64,000 bases of DNA, taken from the NCBI GenBank assembly GCA_002010075.1, contig MTMG01000013.1:1-64000 (forward strand), read 5' to 3'. Both the position numbers and the translations under genes were made by a program. The notes beneath the pieces are model-generated. The model worked only from the letters and a program-made list of their open reading frames with translations. It had not been told where the DNA came from and made no database searches. This stretch comes from Methanomicrobia archaeon JdFR-19 (GTDB lineage: Archaea > Halobacteriota > Methanosarcinia > DSM-18856 > Methermicoccaceae). This document shows, in pieces, positions 16,856-26,130 of this stretch; positions within the stretch are counted from its first letter, which is position 1, and each line of letters starts with the position of its first letter.

Positions 16856-18265
16856 GTGAACTCAGAAACAAGAACAAAAATCATGGCAACTCTTGGACCC
16901 TCTTCAGATGTGCTTGAGCTGGCGAGAGAGGGGGCAAGAGCATTCAGACTGAATCTCTCATACAACGATATCGAATGGCACACTTCGATGATAGAGCGGG
17001 TGAGAGAGTCAGAAGATAAACTCGGCTTGCCATTGGGAGTTGTGGCAGATCTCAGGGGCAGAAAGCTCAGAATCTCCTCTACAGAGTATGATGTGGTTGA
17101 AGGTCAGACTGTTGTGTTGGAAAGTGACACTCACTCCCCTTCATATGGCATCCACACATCTCAAAGGCTCACCATCGATGCAGATATTTTTGAGCAACTG
17201 GAAGAAGGCGCCCAACTGATACTTGGTGATGGGGATGTTGTGTTGAAGGTTGAGAAGTTGTCAGACACCCAAGCCTCTGCTCGAGTCGTGAGTGGTGGCA
17301 GAATAAAGGACAATATGGGACTTAGGGTGGTTGGTGTATCCTTGGAACTTCCACCCATCACAAAACTCGATAGGGAATATGTGAGGAAATTGTCCAAACT
17401 CGTCGATTATTTTGGCCTTTCGTTTGTCTCTTCTTCCCGAGATATGGAGGAACTAAGAAAACTCTCACACGTGCCAATAATAGCGAAGATAGAGAGAAGA
17501 GAGGCTGTTGAGAATTTGAGAGAGATTGTAGAGTGTTGTGATGGTGTGATGGTTGCCCGCGGAGACCTTGGGGTGGAACTCTCGCTTGAAAAGGTTCCTT
17601 TAATCCAGAAAGAAGTTCTAAGACTCTCGAGGGCACTTGGAAAGCCGGGAATTGTTGCAACACAGATGCTTGAGTCGATGCTTCACTCTCCATCTCCCAC
17701 CAGAGCCGAAGTGGCAGATGTTGCAAATGCCATACTTGATGGAGCAGACACTTTAATGCTTTCCGGAGAAACAGCGGTTGGAAAGTATCCTAGGGAAGCG
17801 GTTAGATGGATGAAGAAGATAATAAGCGAGACAGAGAGATTTGGTAAGTTCGAGCCAATTCAGGAGATTGAAAAATCAACAGTTTCCTCAGCCATCAGCA
17901 AGGCTGTTTATGTTCTTGCATCTGAACTAAATGCAGGTGCAATATTCACTCCGACAGCAACAGGCACAACTCCAAGACTGGTTGCAAGATTCAGACCATC
18001 CCAGTGGATTTATGCTCTCTCTTATTCTCAGAGAACTGCAAGAAGACTCTCGATTGTCTGGGGTGTTATTCCATTGAGAGAGGAATTCAGAGAGGATTTG
18101 GATGCGTTAACAAACAAAGTGATTGAGCTTGCCGGGGAAAGAAAAGGGGTGGTTGTGCTGACCGCAGGTCTGGGAGCCCCTGGAACAACCAATCTTATAA
18201 AGGTTGTTTCTTTGGACTCCCCCACAACTCAACCTACCGATTTCCCTGATTTTATTCGTGAATAA
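16856..18265 (+). CDS. pyk: Pyruvate kinase
   Basis: Converts phosphoenolpyruvate and ADP to pyruvate and ATP. 469 residues. The N-terminus RTKIMATLGPSS, the ADLRGRKLRIS region, catalytic VARGDLGVEL, IVATQMLESM and SGETAVGKYP are all present. The C-terminal regulatory domain begins near GAIFTPTATGTTPRL. The start is GTG 16856; ATG 16854 in the other frame hits a stop at once. Divergent from the DUF460 gene and convergent with the HTH gene, which it overlaps by 37 bases. TAA stop. Confidence 0.95.
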   Translation: MNSETRTKIMATLGPSSDVLELAREGARAFRLNLSYNDIEWHTSMIERVRESEDKLGLPLGVVADLRGRKLRISSTEYDVVEGQTVVLESDTHSPSYGIHTSQRLTIDADIFEQLEEGAQLILGDGDVVLKVEKLSDTQASARVVSGGRIKDNMGLRVVGVSLELPPITKLDREYVRKLSKLVDYFGLSFVSSSRDMEELRKLSHVPIIAKIERREAVENLREIVECCDGVMVARGDLGVELSLEKVPLIQKEVLRLSRALGKPGIVATQMLESMLHSPSPTRAEVADVANAILDGADTLMLSGETAVGKYPREAVRWMKKIISETERFGKFEPIQEIEKSTVSSAISKAVYVLASELNAGAIFTPTATGTTPRLVARFRPSQWIYALSYSQRTARRLSIVWGVIPLREEFREDLDALTNKVIELAGERKGVVVLTAGLGAPGTTNLIKVVSLDSPTTQPTDFPDFIRE

Positions 18266-18591
18266 GCAAGCTTTGCCAATCCTCCAGCTATATGTTCCAC
18301 CTCCCCCTTCTCACCACTTTCGAGATACTCCAGCACCTTGTCAGGGTCTGCCCTTAGTATATTCCTCACGGTCTGTCTTGTGATTCCCAGCTCCTCAGCT
18401 ATTTCAGACTCACTCTTGAGTCCAACTTCCCTCAGCACCACCACATAGGAAGCTTCTGCAAGGCTTGGAACCCATGTCAGATTCCTGTATTCTATGAGCT
18501 TTTTCAAACCGCCCAGTATTTTGATTGCCTCAAGAAATACTTCAGTCGCCATCCCATCATAGTCTATTCCAACACCTTTTATCACTTCCAC
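18229..18591 (-). CDS. Helix-turn-helix transcriptional regulator (COG1356-like)
   Basis: 120 residues. The N-terminal part (MEVIKGVGIDYDGMATEVF) is typical of a small archaeal regulator family. The HTH lies at SESEIAEELGITRQTVRNIL, followed by a helical tail. It is five bases from the KaiC-like gene and probably cotranscribed with it. The target genes are unknown. TGA stop within the end of pyk. Confidence 0.75.
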   Translation of the reverse strand: MEVIKGVGIDYDGMATEVFLEAIKILGGLKKLIEYRNLTWVPSLAEASYVVVLREVGLKSESEIAEELGITRQTVRNILRADPDKVLEYLESGEKGEVEHIAGGLAKLAYSRIKSGKSVG

Positions 18592-18595
18592 ACCA

Positions 18596-19456
18596 TCACC
18601 CCCCTTTGTTTTTCCTTATGAACTCAACGAGTGGCTCTATCATTTCAATCAATCCCTCGTCTGTAATTTTCACCACCCATGGTCTTGGGTCGTGTCCACA
18701 CAGTCTGCATCCATCTATCCTTAGTAGCCTCAGAACCTCTCCCACCGACATTCTGTAAATGTTCTCTTCAAATTTGTTTGTAATAACTCTCTTCTCAAGC
18801 ACAATCGTTCCATCTACGATGTGTGCAACAGCTAGCCCCCCAGCAGCCTCAGAAGTTTCCATTCCTTGGGATGACCTCTTCTGAGAGACCAGAAAGGTTG
18901 TCTGCATCTCTCTTTTAAGCAGATTATAAACCCTCCTAACGATTGACCTTGCCATGATTTCTTTGTGTTCATACAATCCTGTTATCGAATCCACCACACA
19001 AACATTTGTCCCTCTCGATTTTATTGCATAGTTCAGTGTTGCAAGCAAAGATGGAAGGTCTTCTCTGAGCAGTTCATCAATCGAAGCATCCACCACCACT
19101 ATCTTCCCTTCGATTTCCGAGAAATCGATACCCATAGCCTCAGCCTTCCCTTTGAGTGCGGTGTAGAGGAAGTTTGCAGGAGACTCAGTAGTAAGGAAAA
19201 GAACTTTTGAGCCAAGAGATGCCTGATGTATTGCAACCTGCTCGACAAGAACACTCTTTCCACTCTCTGGAACCCCCACAATGTTCAGAACCCCTCCCTT
19301 TGGTACACCACCCAACGGTTTTTTCTTTCCTTTTTCAACTTTGAAAAAGAGTTCGTCAAGCTTTGTGCCAGTGCTCACACCCTCGATGGCAGGCGCAACC
19401 TCTGAAAGTTCTGCAAGTTCTTTGACAGCCTCTTTATGAATTTTTGACTCTTCCAT
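18596..19456 (-). CDS. KaiC-like RecA-fold ATPase
   Basis: 286 residues. Walker A is GVPESGKSV, Walker B is in TNVCVVDSITGLYE, and a RecA-like core runs through LVSQKRSSQGMETSEAAGG. A C-terminal CRLCGHD pair could bind zinc. This is the single-domain archaeal KaiC/RadA-paralogue group, with roles proposed in signalling or motility but unproven here. ATG 19456 (MEESKIHKEAV) is chosen; an upstream in-frame ATG lies in low-quality sequence. Paired with the HTH gene downstream. Confidence 0.85.
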   Translation of the reverse strand: MEESKIHKEAVKELAELSEVAPAIEGVSTGTKLDELFFKVEKGKKKPLGGVPKGGVLNIVGVPESGKSVLVEQVAIHQASLGSKVLFLTTESPANFLYTALKGKAEAMGIDFSEIEGKIVVVDASIDELLREDLPSLLATLNYAIKSRGTNVCVVDSITGLYEHKEIMARSIVRRVYNLLKREMQTTFLVSQKRSSQGMETSEAAGGLAVAHIVDGTIVLEKRVITNKFEENIYRMSVGEVLRLLRIDGCRLCGHDPRPWVVKITDEGLIEMIEPLVEFIRKNKGG

Positions 19457-19517
19457 TATATTGAAATTTCCATCTTCGATAAAAAAACATTTTTGGAGAC
19501 ATAACAACATCTCATAT

Positions 19518-19832
19518 ATGAATCAGAATAAGAAAGAGTGGTTCAATAAACTGAGGAGAGATGGAAAAATAAGAGACCCAACAGAAGACCACAGACTCGG
19601 ATTAATGACTCTCCAAAACAAAAAGAGAAGAGAGATATTGAACATGCTTGTGGAAGGAGAACTCTCTCTCAGCGAGATAACACAGAGACTTGGCGTTAGT
19701 GAGGGGGAGGCAAAGTTTCACATCTCGATGCTGGAGCAAGCACTATTCGTGGAAGAAAAGGAAGGTAAAATATATTCTCTGACTGTGAGGGGAGAAGAAT
19801 ACCTCAAAAACGTCAAAAATGTCAAGAAATGA
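19518..19832 (+). CDS. Small winged-helix (ArsR-like) DNA-binding protein
   Basis: 104 residues from ATG 19518 (MNQNKKEWFNKLRRDG). The wing-helix region reads NKKRREILNMLVEGELSLSE and SEITQRLGVSEGEAKFHISM, then a beta wing ending LTVRGEEYL. The upstream 19 codons of the open frame look non-coding and overlap the divergent KaiC promoter. No metal-binding cysteines are present. It may regulate the divergent KaiC-like gene; this is positional inference. Confidence 0.8.
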   Translation: MNQNKKEWFNKLRRDGKIRDPTEDHRLGLMTLQNKKRREILNMLVEGELSLSEITQRLGVSEGEAKFHISMLEQALFVEEKEGKIYSLTVRGEEYLKNVKNVKK

Positions 19833-19852
19833 ATGTTGAGAAATACCTTCGA

Positions 19853-20980
19853 TTAGTATCTCTCTGAAAGCGGTTTGTATTCCTTATTTTTTTCTCCAGT
19901 GTATTTTGCTCTCGGTCTTATGAGTTTGTTATTCTCGTACTGTTCTATTATGTGGGCTGACCAGCCAGCAACCCTCCCCATTGCAAATATGTTTATGAAC
20001 AAGTCGTCTGGTATTCGAAGATTCTCATACACACTGGCAGAGTAGAAATCCACATTTGGCAGAAGTTTTTTGTGTTTATAGGCTGCCTCTGCAATCGCCT
20101 CACTTATTTCAAACCAATTCGGATCTCCTTCCGATGCAAGCCTCTTTGCCAGTTCTCTCAGAAGTTCTGTTCGAGGGTCGATGATATTTTTGTATACCCT
20201 ATGCCCGAAGCCCATTATTTTTTCTCCTCTCTCAAGTTTTTTTCTAACATACTCATCTGCCCTTCTTGGCGTTGCGACTTCCCTCAGCATATTCATGACT
20301 TCTTGCGATGCCCCACCATGAAGTGGACCCATGAGTGTTCCAGTTGCTGCAACAATACATGCATACATGTCTGCCATTGTCGAGGCTGCAATACGTGCTG
20401 CAAACGTAGATGCATTTAGCTCATGTTCAGCATGAAGTATCAAGTCCATATCGAGTGCCTGCTCAGCGGTTTTACTCGGCTCCTCGCCATGTAGCATGTA
20501 CAGGAAGTTGGCTGCATGGTTTAACTCAAAACTCGGTGGCACTAAGTTCTGTCCTGTTCTTATTCTGTGGTAATAGGCGATGATTGTTGGGAACTTGGCA
20601 ATAAAATTCTTTGCCTTCTCTAAGTTCTCTTCTCTTGTTTTGATTGATATTTTTTTATCAAGCGACCCAAGATAGCTGGTTGATGTTCTCAAAACGACCA
20701 TGGGGTGGGTATATGGGGGTAATTGAGTTAATAGTCCTATAATCTGGGGAGGCAATTCTCGCCGTTCTGTCAATTCCATTTTGAAATCCTCTAACTCGTA
20801 TTTCTTTGGCAACTCCCCATAAAGCAGTAGATAAGCCACTTCCTCATAACTCGATTTTTTTGCAAGGTCTCGTATATCGTATCCACGGTACTCCAACACC
20901 GCCTTATCATCACAAAGTTCTATTCTTGAAATACTTGTCTCACAAGCCATGATGTCGTCAAGACCCAGCTTCATACCCAT
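19853..20980 (-). CDS. gltA: Citrate synthase
   Basis: Condenses oxaloacetate and acetyl-CoA. The core has LEYRGYDIRDLAKKSSYEEV, the substrate His in HAEHELNASTF, the catalytic His in MGFGHRVY, and the Asp in VDFYSASVYE. From ATG 20980 (MGMKLGLDDIM) it has 375 residues, the size of small archaeal-type enzymes. The open frame continues 18 codons upstream, but that part is not family-like. Acts on the oxidative branch toward 2-oxoglutarate. Convergent with the winged-helix gene. TAA stop. Confidence 0.93.
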   Translation of the reverse strand: MGMKLGLDDIMACETSISRIELCDDKAVLEYRGYDIRDLAKKSSYEEVAYLLLYGELPKKYELEDFKMELTERRELPPQIIGLLTQLPPYTHPMVVLRTSTSYLGSLDKKISIKTREENLEKAKNFIAKFPTIIAYYHRIRTGQNLVPPSFELNHAANFLYMLHGEEPSKTAEQALDMDLILHAEHELNASTFAARIAASTMADMYACIVAATGTLMGPLHGGASQEVMNMLREVATPRRADEYVRKKLERGEKIMGFGHRVYKNIIDPRTELLRELAKRLASEGDPNWFEISEAIAEAAYKHKKLLPNVDFYSASVYENLRIPDDLFINIFAMGRVAGWSAHIIEQYENNKLIRPRAKYTGEKNKEYKPLSERY

Positions 20981-21038
20981 CCCTATCTTCCCAATGAGTA
21001 GATAAGTGTATTGATTTTGTGAGGATAGAGACACATCC

Positions 21039-21914
21039 TCAATGTTCCAATTTACTAATTTTATCGTTTTTCATACATTTTTCGCACTCAAATTCAAGAG
21101 TTGCATGTTTTATATTGTATTTTTTCAGTCTCTCTTTTATTTCTTTTTTTATTCTTTCCAGTTTGACCATATCGGTTTCCTGTGTGAATACGTGGGCATC
21201 TACGATATTTATGTTTGAGCACAGACTCCATAGATGGACATTATGTGTCTCCAACACACCATTAACACTCTCTATCTCTCTGATGACATCATCGATGTCG
21301 ATATCTTTTGGTGTAAATTCCATGAGTATTCTGAGGGAGTCTTTTATTATCGTGGTTGCAGAAAACAGTATGAATACTGCTATTGCCACGCCCAGGATTG
21401 GGTCAACAATAGTCTGGTTTGTGAATAGTATCCAGATTGATGCAAATATAACCGCCACTGAGGACAGAGTGTCTGTCAGCACATGCAAAAATGCACTTTT
21501 AACGTTTATGTCATGGCTTCCGTGCAACTTAAAGGCGACATACAGATTTACCACCAAGCCAATGAACGCAACAACAAACATAACCGTACTTTCGATTGGG
21601 TTTGGTGTGAAAAATCTTTGATATGCCTCTAACAGAATCCACACGCTTATAATTATGAGAAAAATACCATTCAAAAATGCAGCCAAAATCTCGATTCTGT
21701 GGTATCCAAACGTTTTTGTTTTTGTTGGCAACTTTTTTGCGATTTTGATTGCACTCAATGATATAAACAGTGCGAAAACATCTCTGAACATGTGTCCAGC
21801 GTCACCCATCAAAGACAATGAGCCAGAGACCAATGCACCCACAACTTCCACGATAAAGAATGCAAAGGTCAGTATGATAGCAATCTTCAATGACTTCTCG
21901 ATGTGATTCTCCAT
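21039..21914 (-). CDS. Cation diffusion facilitator (metal efflux)
   Basis: 291 residues, six predicted transmembrane helices followed by a cytoplasmic CDF domain. The zinc-type HxxxD pairs are present: GHMFRDVFAL in helix 2 and HVLTDTLSS in helix 5. The C-terminal domain ends with CEKC, which may add a binding site. Exports Zn(II) or similar divalent ions by proton antiport; the exact ion cannot be assigned. TGA stop. Confidence 0.93.
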   Translation of the reverse strand: MENHIEKSLKIAIILTFAFFIVEVVGALVSGSLSLMGDAGHMFRDVFALFISLSAIKIAKKLPTKTKTFGYHRIEILAAFLNGIFLIIISVWILLEAYQRFFTPNPIESTVMFVVAFIGLVVNLYVAFKLHGSHDINVKSAFLHVLTDTLSSVAVIFASIWILFTNQTIVDPILGVAIAVFILFSATTIIKDSLRILMEFTPKDIDIDDVIREIESVNGVLETHNVHLWSLCSNINIVDAHVFTQETDMVKLERIKKEIKERLKKYNIKHATLEFECEKCMKNDKISKLEH

Positions 21915-21976
21915 ATTTCAGCCTAAACACTCATGATTTAAGTATTTTTATTGGCTCGATTTATCGGTTCGAACAA

Positions 21977-22078
21977 CGCCGGGGTTGGGATTCGAACCCA
22001 AGCGCTCTCGAAGAGAGCAACGGGTCTCACGCTTGGATGTCTCGAGCCCGCCGCATTAGTCCGCTCTGCCACCCCGGC
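21977..22078 (-). tRNA. tRNA-Ser(CGA) with a 15-nt intron
   Basis: Acceptor arms GCCGGGG and CCCCGGC pair fully, followed by discriminator G73. A TTGGG-TTCGAAT-CCCAA T-arm and a long GCTCTC-TTC-GAGAGC variable arm identify a type II serine tRNA. The anticodon loop is CTCGAG-A, giving CGA, but 15 extra bases (22026-22040) lie between positions 37 and 38, the usual site of archaeal introns. Removing them restores the GCGGG/CCCGT anticodon stem. CCA is not encoded. Confidence 0.92.
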
Positions 22079-22130
22079 ATATAGGATAGTGGGAAGATAT
22101 TATATAGATTTGTCGAGCTTATTTTTAAAG

Positions 22131-23306
22131 ATGCTCAAAGTTGCAATTGCTGGGAAACCCAACTGCGGAAAGTCCACGTTTTTTAAAGCTGCAACACTTG
22201 CTGATGCCGAGATAGCTCCATATCCATTTACAACGATAAAACCGAATGTTGGAATAGCTCATGTGCGTGTGAAATGTCCTTGTGCAGAGATGGGAACAGA
22301 GTGTAGAAAATGTGTTGATGGGTATCGGTTCATACCGTTTGAGCTGATAGATGTCGCTGGGTTGGTTCCAGATGCACATAAGGGGAAGGGATTAGGGAAT
22401 GAATTTCTGGATGACCTCAGACAGGCTGAGGCGTTTATACATGTAGTGGATGCAAGTGGCTCAACCGATGCAGAAGGCAACCCAGTTCCACACGGTTCTC
22501 ACGACCCATTAGGGGATGTGAAGTTTCTCGAGAGGGAAATCAACTACTGGCTTTTTGGCATCATAAAAAGGGGATGGGAAAAAATAGTTAGAAGGGCAAG
22601 GGCTGAGCACATCCCCATCACCCGCCTACTTGCAGAACAGTTGAGCGGTGCAGGGGTGGATGAGAAAGATGTGAAGGCAGCCTTGTCAGAGCTGGATTTG
22701 TCTTATGAATCCGGGACAGAGGAACACACAGAGGAGCTTTTGAGGCTGTGTGATGTGCTGAGGAAGTTGTCAAAGCCGATGCTGATAGCTGCGAATAAGA
22801 TGGACATTGCACCTTAGCAGAATATACAGAGGTTGCTGGATTTACCATATATCACGGTGCCAACAAGCTCAGAAGCTGAACTCGTTTTGAGGATGGCAAA
22901 CAAGGCAGGAATAATACGCTACATTCCCGGAGACCATGACTTTGAGATTGTGGGGGAGCCAACAGATCCACAAAAAAAAGCTCTTGAAAAGATTAGAGCC
23001 ATACTGGAACATTACGGTTCAACTGGTGTTCAGGAGTGTTTAAACAAAGTGGTTTTTGATTTGTTGGAGTACGTGGTTGTCTATCCTGTTGAGGATGAAA
23101 ACAAATTGACGAATGTAGACGGCGAGGTACTGCCAGATGCTTTCCTCATGCCCAATGGCTCGACCGCTCATGATTTGGCGTACATGGTTCACACCGAACT
23201 TGGGGAAGGTTTCCTCTATGCAGTAGATGCAAGAACGAAGAGAAGGGTGGGAGAGGATTACGAACTCAAGAATGGAGACATCATAAAGGTAGTAAGTACC
23301 CGTTAA
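22131..23306 (+). CDS. OBG/DRG-family GTPase with TGS domain, in-frame TAG
   Basis: 391-residue YchF/DRG-related archaeal GTPase, probably ribosome-associated. G1 is GKPNCGKST, G3 is DVAGLV and G4 is ANKMD. The C-terminal TGS domain has MPNGSTAHDLAYMVHTELG. TAG at 22815-22817 (codon 229) directly follows NKMDIAP, and sequence continues in frame with QNIQRLL and the rest of the G domain. If TAG stopped translation, G5 and TGS would be lost. ATG 22131 is chosen; the open frame upstream runs through the tRNA gene. TAA stop. Confidence 0.9.
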
Positions 23307-24721
23307 TGAGCATGCTCCATCCGATGGATGAAGTAGTTTTTCAATGATTTCACATAGTATTTGATGGCGAGTGGCAACTCTTCAGGTTCTCTCATCACCC
23401 ATAATGCATTCGAAAGAATCCATCTCGGATTGAAATACATCGAGCGATATGCCATCAGTCTTGCCTTTTCAAGTTCCTCTTTACTCATCTGTTCGGTTCT
23501 CAATATCGCTTTGTGCTGGTATAGTTCCCTCCAGTTCATTATTTTTCCAACATATCCTCTTTTAACACATTCTTCATACAGCTCAGTGCCAGGGTAAGGG
23601 ACCGCAATGTTGAACTGTGCACCATTTGGTTTAACCCTCTTCACAAACTCAATTGTTTCATTCACACTCTCCCAACTTTCCCCCGGCAATCCAAACATGA
23701 AACTTAAATAAGTCTTTATTCCAGCTTTTTTGGCATTTTTTACAGCCTCCTCAGCCTCCTCAACCGTTGCTCCTTTTTTAGCTCTCTTCAGAATCTCGTT
23801 AGAACCTGACTCAACTCCGAATGAGATTCCTCTGCATCCCGCCCTCCTCATTAGCCTCAGCAACTCAAAATCAACTTTATCCACCCTTGTGTTGCAGTAC
23901 CATCTAAGTTTTATATCCTCTTTCAGGATTCTCTCACACAATTCCACCACTCGATTCCTGTCAAATGTGAATATTTCATCGAAGAACGAAACTGTTCGAA
24001 CGTTGTATATCTTTTTTAGGATTCTCAACTCGCTTAGAATACTTTCAGCACTCCTCCCCTTCCATTTCGTTCTCCTGACCGTGCAGTATATGCACGAATA
24101 AGGACATCCTTTGCTTGTGTACATTATCGTGAATGGGGAACCGTGTGGAGTGTTGATGTAGTAGTTTGAAAGGGGCGCTATCATATCGTATGCAGGGAGT
24201 GGAAGCGAATCGTAATCGAATGCGGGAGAGCTCCAGTCCACAATAAATTCCCCATCACCAAGATATGCGACCCCTTGCATTTTGTTTTCACCTACTTCAA
24301 TCGCATCTATCAGATTGCTGACACACACCTCATAATCTCCCACAACATAGTAATCGAGTGGACTGGTCTTCAAAATTTCATGGGCAAATGGTATGAGAGT
24401 CCAGCACATACCGACCGTTGTGGAGGATAATTTCTTTGCAACTTCAGCAACCTTCATATCGTTGTCGAAAGTGGTGGGGGTGAAACGTATGACCACAACA
24501 TCTGGCTCGATTTTTCTGAGAGCATCAGCAACCTCATTCATCCCCATGTTTTTACCATTGGCGTCTATCACCCACACATCATGATTCAGCTGCGATGCTA
24601 TCTGAATCAGGCTGTAAGGGGGAACAACAGAACCTCTGTCTGTTATCTCACACCTGTCCTCTCTAATGACAGGAACTCCTCTGAACCTTGGAGGATTTAC
24701 AAGAGCAACCTTCACACCCAA
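23303..24721 (-). CDS. B12-binding-domain radical SAM protein
   Basis: 472 residues. The N-terminal 150 residues form a cobalamin-binding-like Rossmann domain (start VALVNPPRF). The radical SAM core has the cluster motif CPYSCIYC, then FFDEIF and GISFGVESGSN, and ends with an HTH-free helical domain. Such enzymes often methylate or ring-contract lipids or cofactors, for example in hopanoid or bacteriochlorophyll paths, but the substrate here is not evident. The start is TTG 24721 or GTG 24715. Overlaps the GTPase end by 4 bases. TAA stop. Confidence 0.88.
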   Translation of the reverse strand: MGVKVALVNPPRFRGVPVIREDRCEITDRGSVVPPYSLIQIASQLNHDVWVIDANGKNMGMNEVADALRKIEPDVVVIRFTPTTFDNDMKVAEVAKKLSSTTVGMCWTLIPFAHEILKTSPLDYYVVGDYEVCVSNLIDAIEVGENKMQGVAYLGDGEFIVDWSSPAFDYDSLPLPAYDMIAPLSNYYINTPHGSPFTIMYTSKGCPYSCIYCTVRRTKWKGRSAESILSELRILKKIYNVRTVSFFDEIFTFDRNRVVELCERILKEDIKLRWYCNTRVDKVDFELLRLMRRAGCRGISFGVESGSNEILKRAKKGATVEEAEEAVKNAKKAGIKTYLSFMFGLPGESWESVNETIEFVKRVKPNGAQFNIAVPYPGTELYEECVKRGYVGKIMNWRELYQHKAILRTEQMSKEELEKARLMAYRSMYFNPRWILSNALWVMREPEELPLAIKYYVKSLKNYFIHRMEHAH

Positions 24722-24739
24722 ATATCTGATTAAAAAGTA

Positions 24740-26083
24740 TTAAAGTACTGCGATGACGAATCCGAGTACGGTGGAGAGTGTGGTTGCAAGAAGATTCACA
24801 CCACTGTTTCCAATCTTTCTTCTTCTCTGCATGGTTGCGCCCAATAAACTATCGATATTTGAGCCGAACATCCCACACATCACACTCACCACTATCACTT
24901 CCACCCACTCCACCTCAACCCCCACATAACCAGCTACCAGAAATAGTGATGCCACCGCCCCGATGAGCAATGAGCCAAACAGCGATGCAACCTCTCCGAG
25001 GAAAGTTATCCCTCCATCTGTTCCCACTTTCACAGTTTTCAAATTTGTTATCAGCCTCGGTGGTGAGGAAGATGTCTCTCCAATCTCACTTGCAAGGGTG
25101 TCTGCTATTGCACATGACAACCCCCCCACAAAAGCACAAAAAAGTGCGTAGTCCATGTCTGAAAATATTCTATACATCACTGCGACAGCCAGCACAGGAA
25201 GTGTGTTTGAGAAGACGTTGCTGTAGCCCCTCACCCCACCACTCGCTTCAGCTACACCCAGCTCCTCTTTTACAGAATACTTGTATTTTGTGAATCCACC
25301 ACCCACCACAAAAAAGAGGAGTATGAGAAGGAACCACCATATATTGCCAAACGAAATCACAAGAACTCCGATAAGCGTTGCAGAAAACAATGCGGTGAGG
25401 TCTGCGATTCTCATTCTGTGGGCAAGATACCCAAGTCCGAGGGCAAGTAAAAACACCATGGCAAGATGCTGCGAGGGTACAGAGTACCCCACATCAAAGA
25501 ACAGCCACATCACCATTGCAGAGCCAATGGGTACTGTCAGGTTGTACATGTATCGGGGCGTAATCGAGCCAAGTAACGATGCCGAGATACCTCCCAGCGT
25601 TGATAGAAATATCATCATATCTATGCTAATGTGTGTATTCGTGAATTTGATAATCCACTCACCTATGACCAGTATTATTGAGATACTCACCCCCAGAAAA
25701 ATCATGGATGTTGAAACCTTCCCAAGTTTTGGCTTTTTTGCATAACTTTCTTTTATGAGGGTGTTGAGAATGAAATCCCCGAACGTTACAACACCAAGCG
25801 AAGCTCCAGCCACAAACAGAGGGAGAGGTCTGGTTGCAATACCCATGCTGTAAATAGCGTTTGAGAGGAGTACAGTACCAAATAAAATAGACGCACTTAC
25901 AAGTAGATACACCGCCCCCCTCTTTTTTTCGTCAGGTATGAGCCAATTCCCAGCAATTATAGAGCCAAATATTCCTAAAAAGCACACAATAAAAAGTACA
26001 TGAACTCCGATAAAGGGTATGGTAAGCAGAGATACGCCAGCAATTATATGCAGAGTCTGTGATTTCTCTCTCCACATCTTCAA
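24740..26083 (-). CDS. DUF92/TIGR00297-family membrane protein
   Basis: 447 residues with about a dozen hydrophobic helices. The C-terminal half carries the DUF92 signatures GGGFTKYKY, ASGGVRGYSNVFSN, GGLSCAIADTLASEIG and VGTDGGITFLGEVAS. Plant members phosphorylate phytyl phosphate; in Archaea the role is unproven, though an isoprenoid-phosphate kinase is conceivable. The divergent neighbour is a cis-prenyltransferase homologue, which supports a lipid-carrier theme. TAA stop. Confidence 0.82.
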   Translation of the reverse strand: MKMWREKSQTLHIIAGVSLLTIPFIGVHVLFIVCFLGIFGSIIAGNWLIPDEKKRGAVYLLVSASILFGTVLLSNAIYSMGIATRPLPLFVAGASLGVVTFGDFILNTLIKESYAKKPKLGKVSTSMIFLGVSISIILVIGEWIIKFTNTHISIDMMIFLSTLGGISASLLGSITPRYMYNLTVPIGSAMVMWLFFDVGYSVPSQHLAMVFLLALGLGYLAHRMRIADLTALFSATLIGVLVISFGNIWWFLLILLFFVVGGGFTKYKYSVKEELGVAEASGGVRGYSNVFSNTLPVLAVAVMYRIFSDMDYALFCAFVGGLSCAIADTLASEIGETSSSPPRLITNLKTVKVGTDGGITFLGEVASLFGSLLIGAVASLFLVAGYVGVEVEWVEVIVVSVMCGMFGSNIDSLLGATMQRRRKIGNSGVNLLATTLSTVLGFVIAVL

Positions 26084-26130
26084 AGCCTCACATCATAAAG
26101 CATTTATCAATTTCCATATTAACTTAGTCC

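Noticed and set aside
26125-26127. In-frame TAG just upstream of the UppS-like ATG as a further recoded site
   Set aside because: No start codon or protein-like sequence lies before it, and the region is the promoter between divergent genes; the protein already has a full-length N-terminus.
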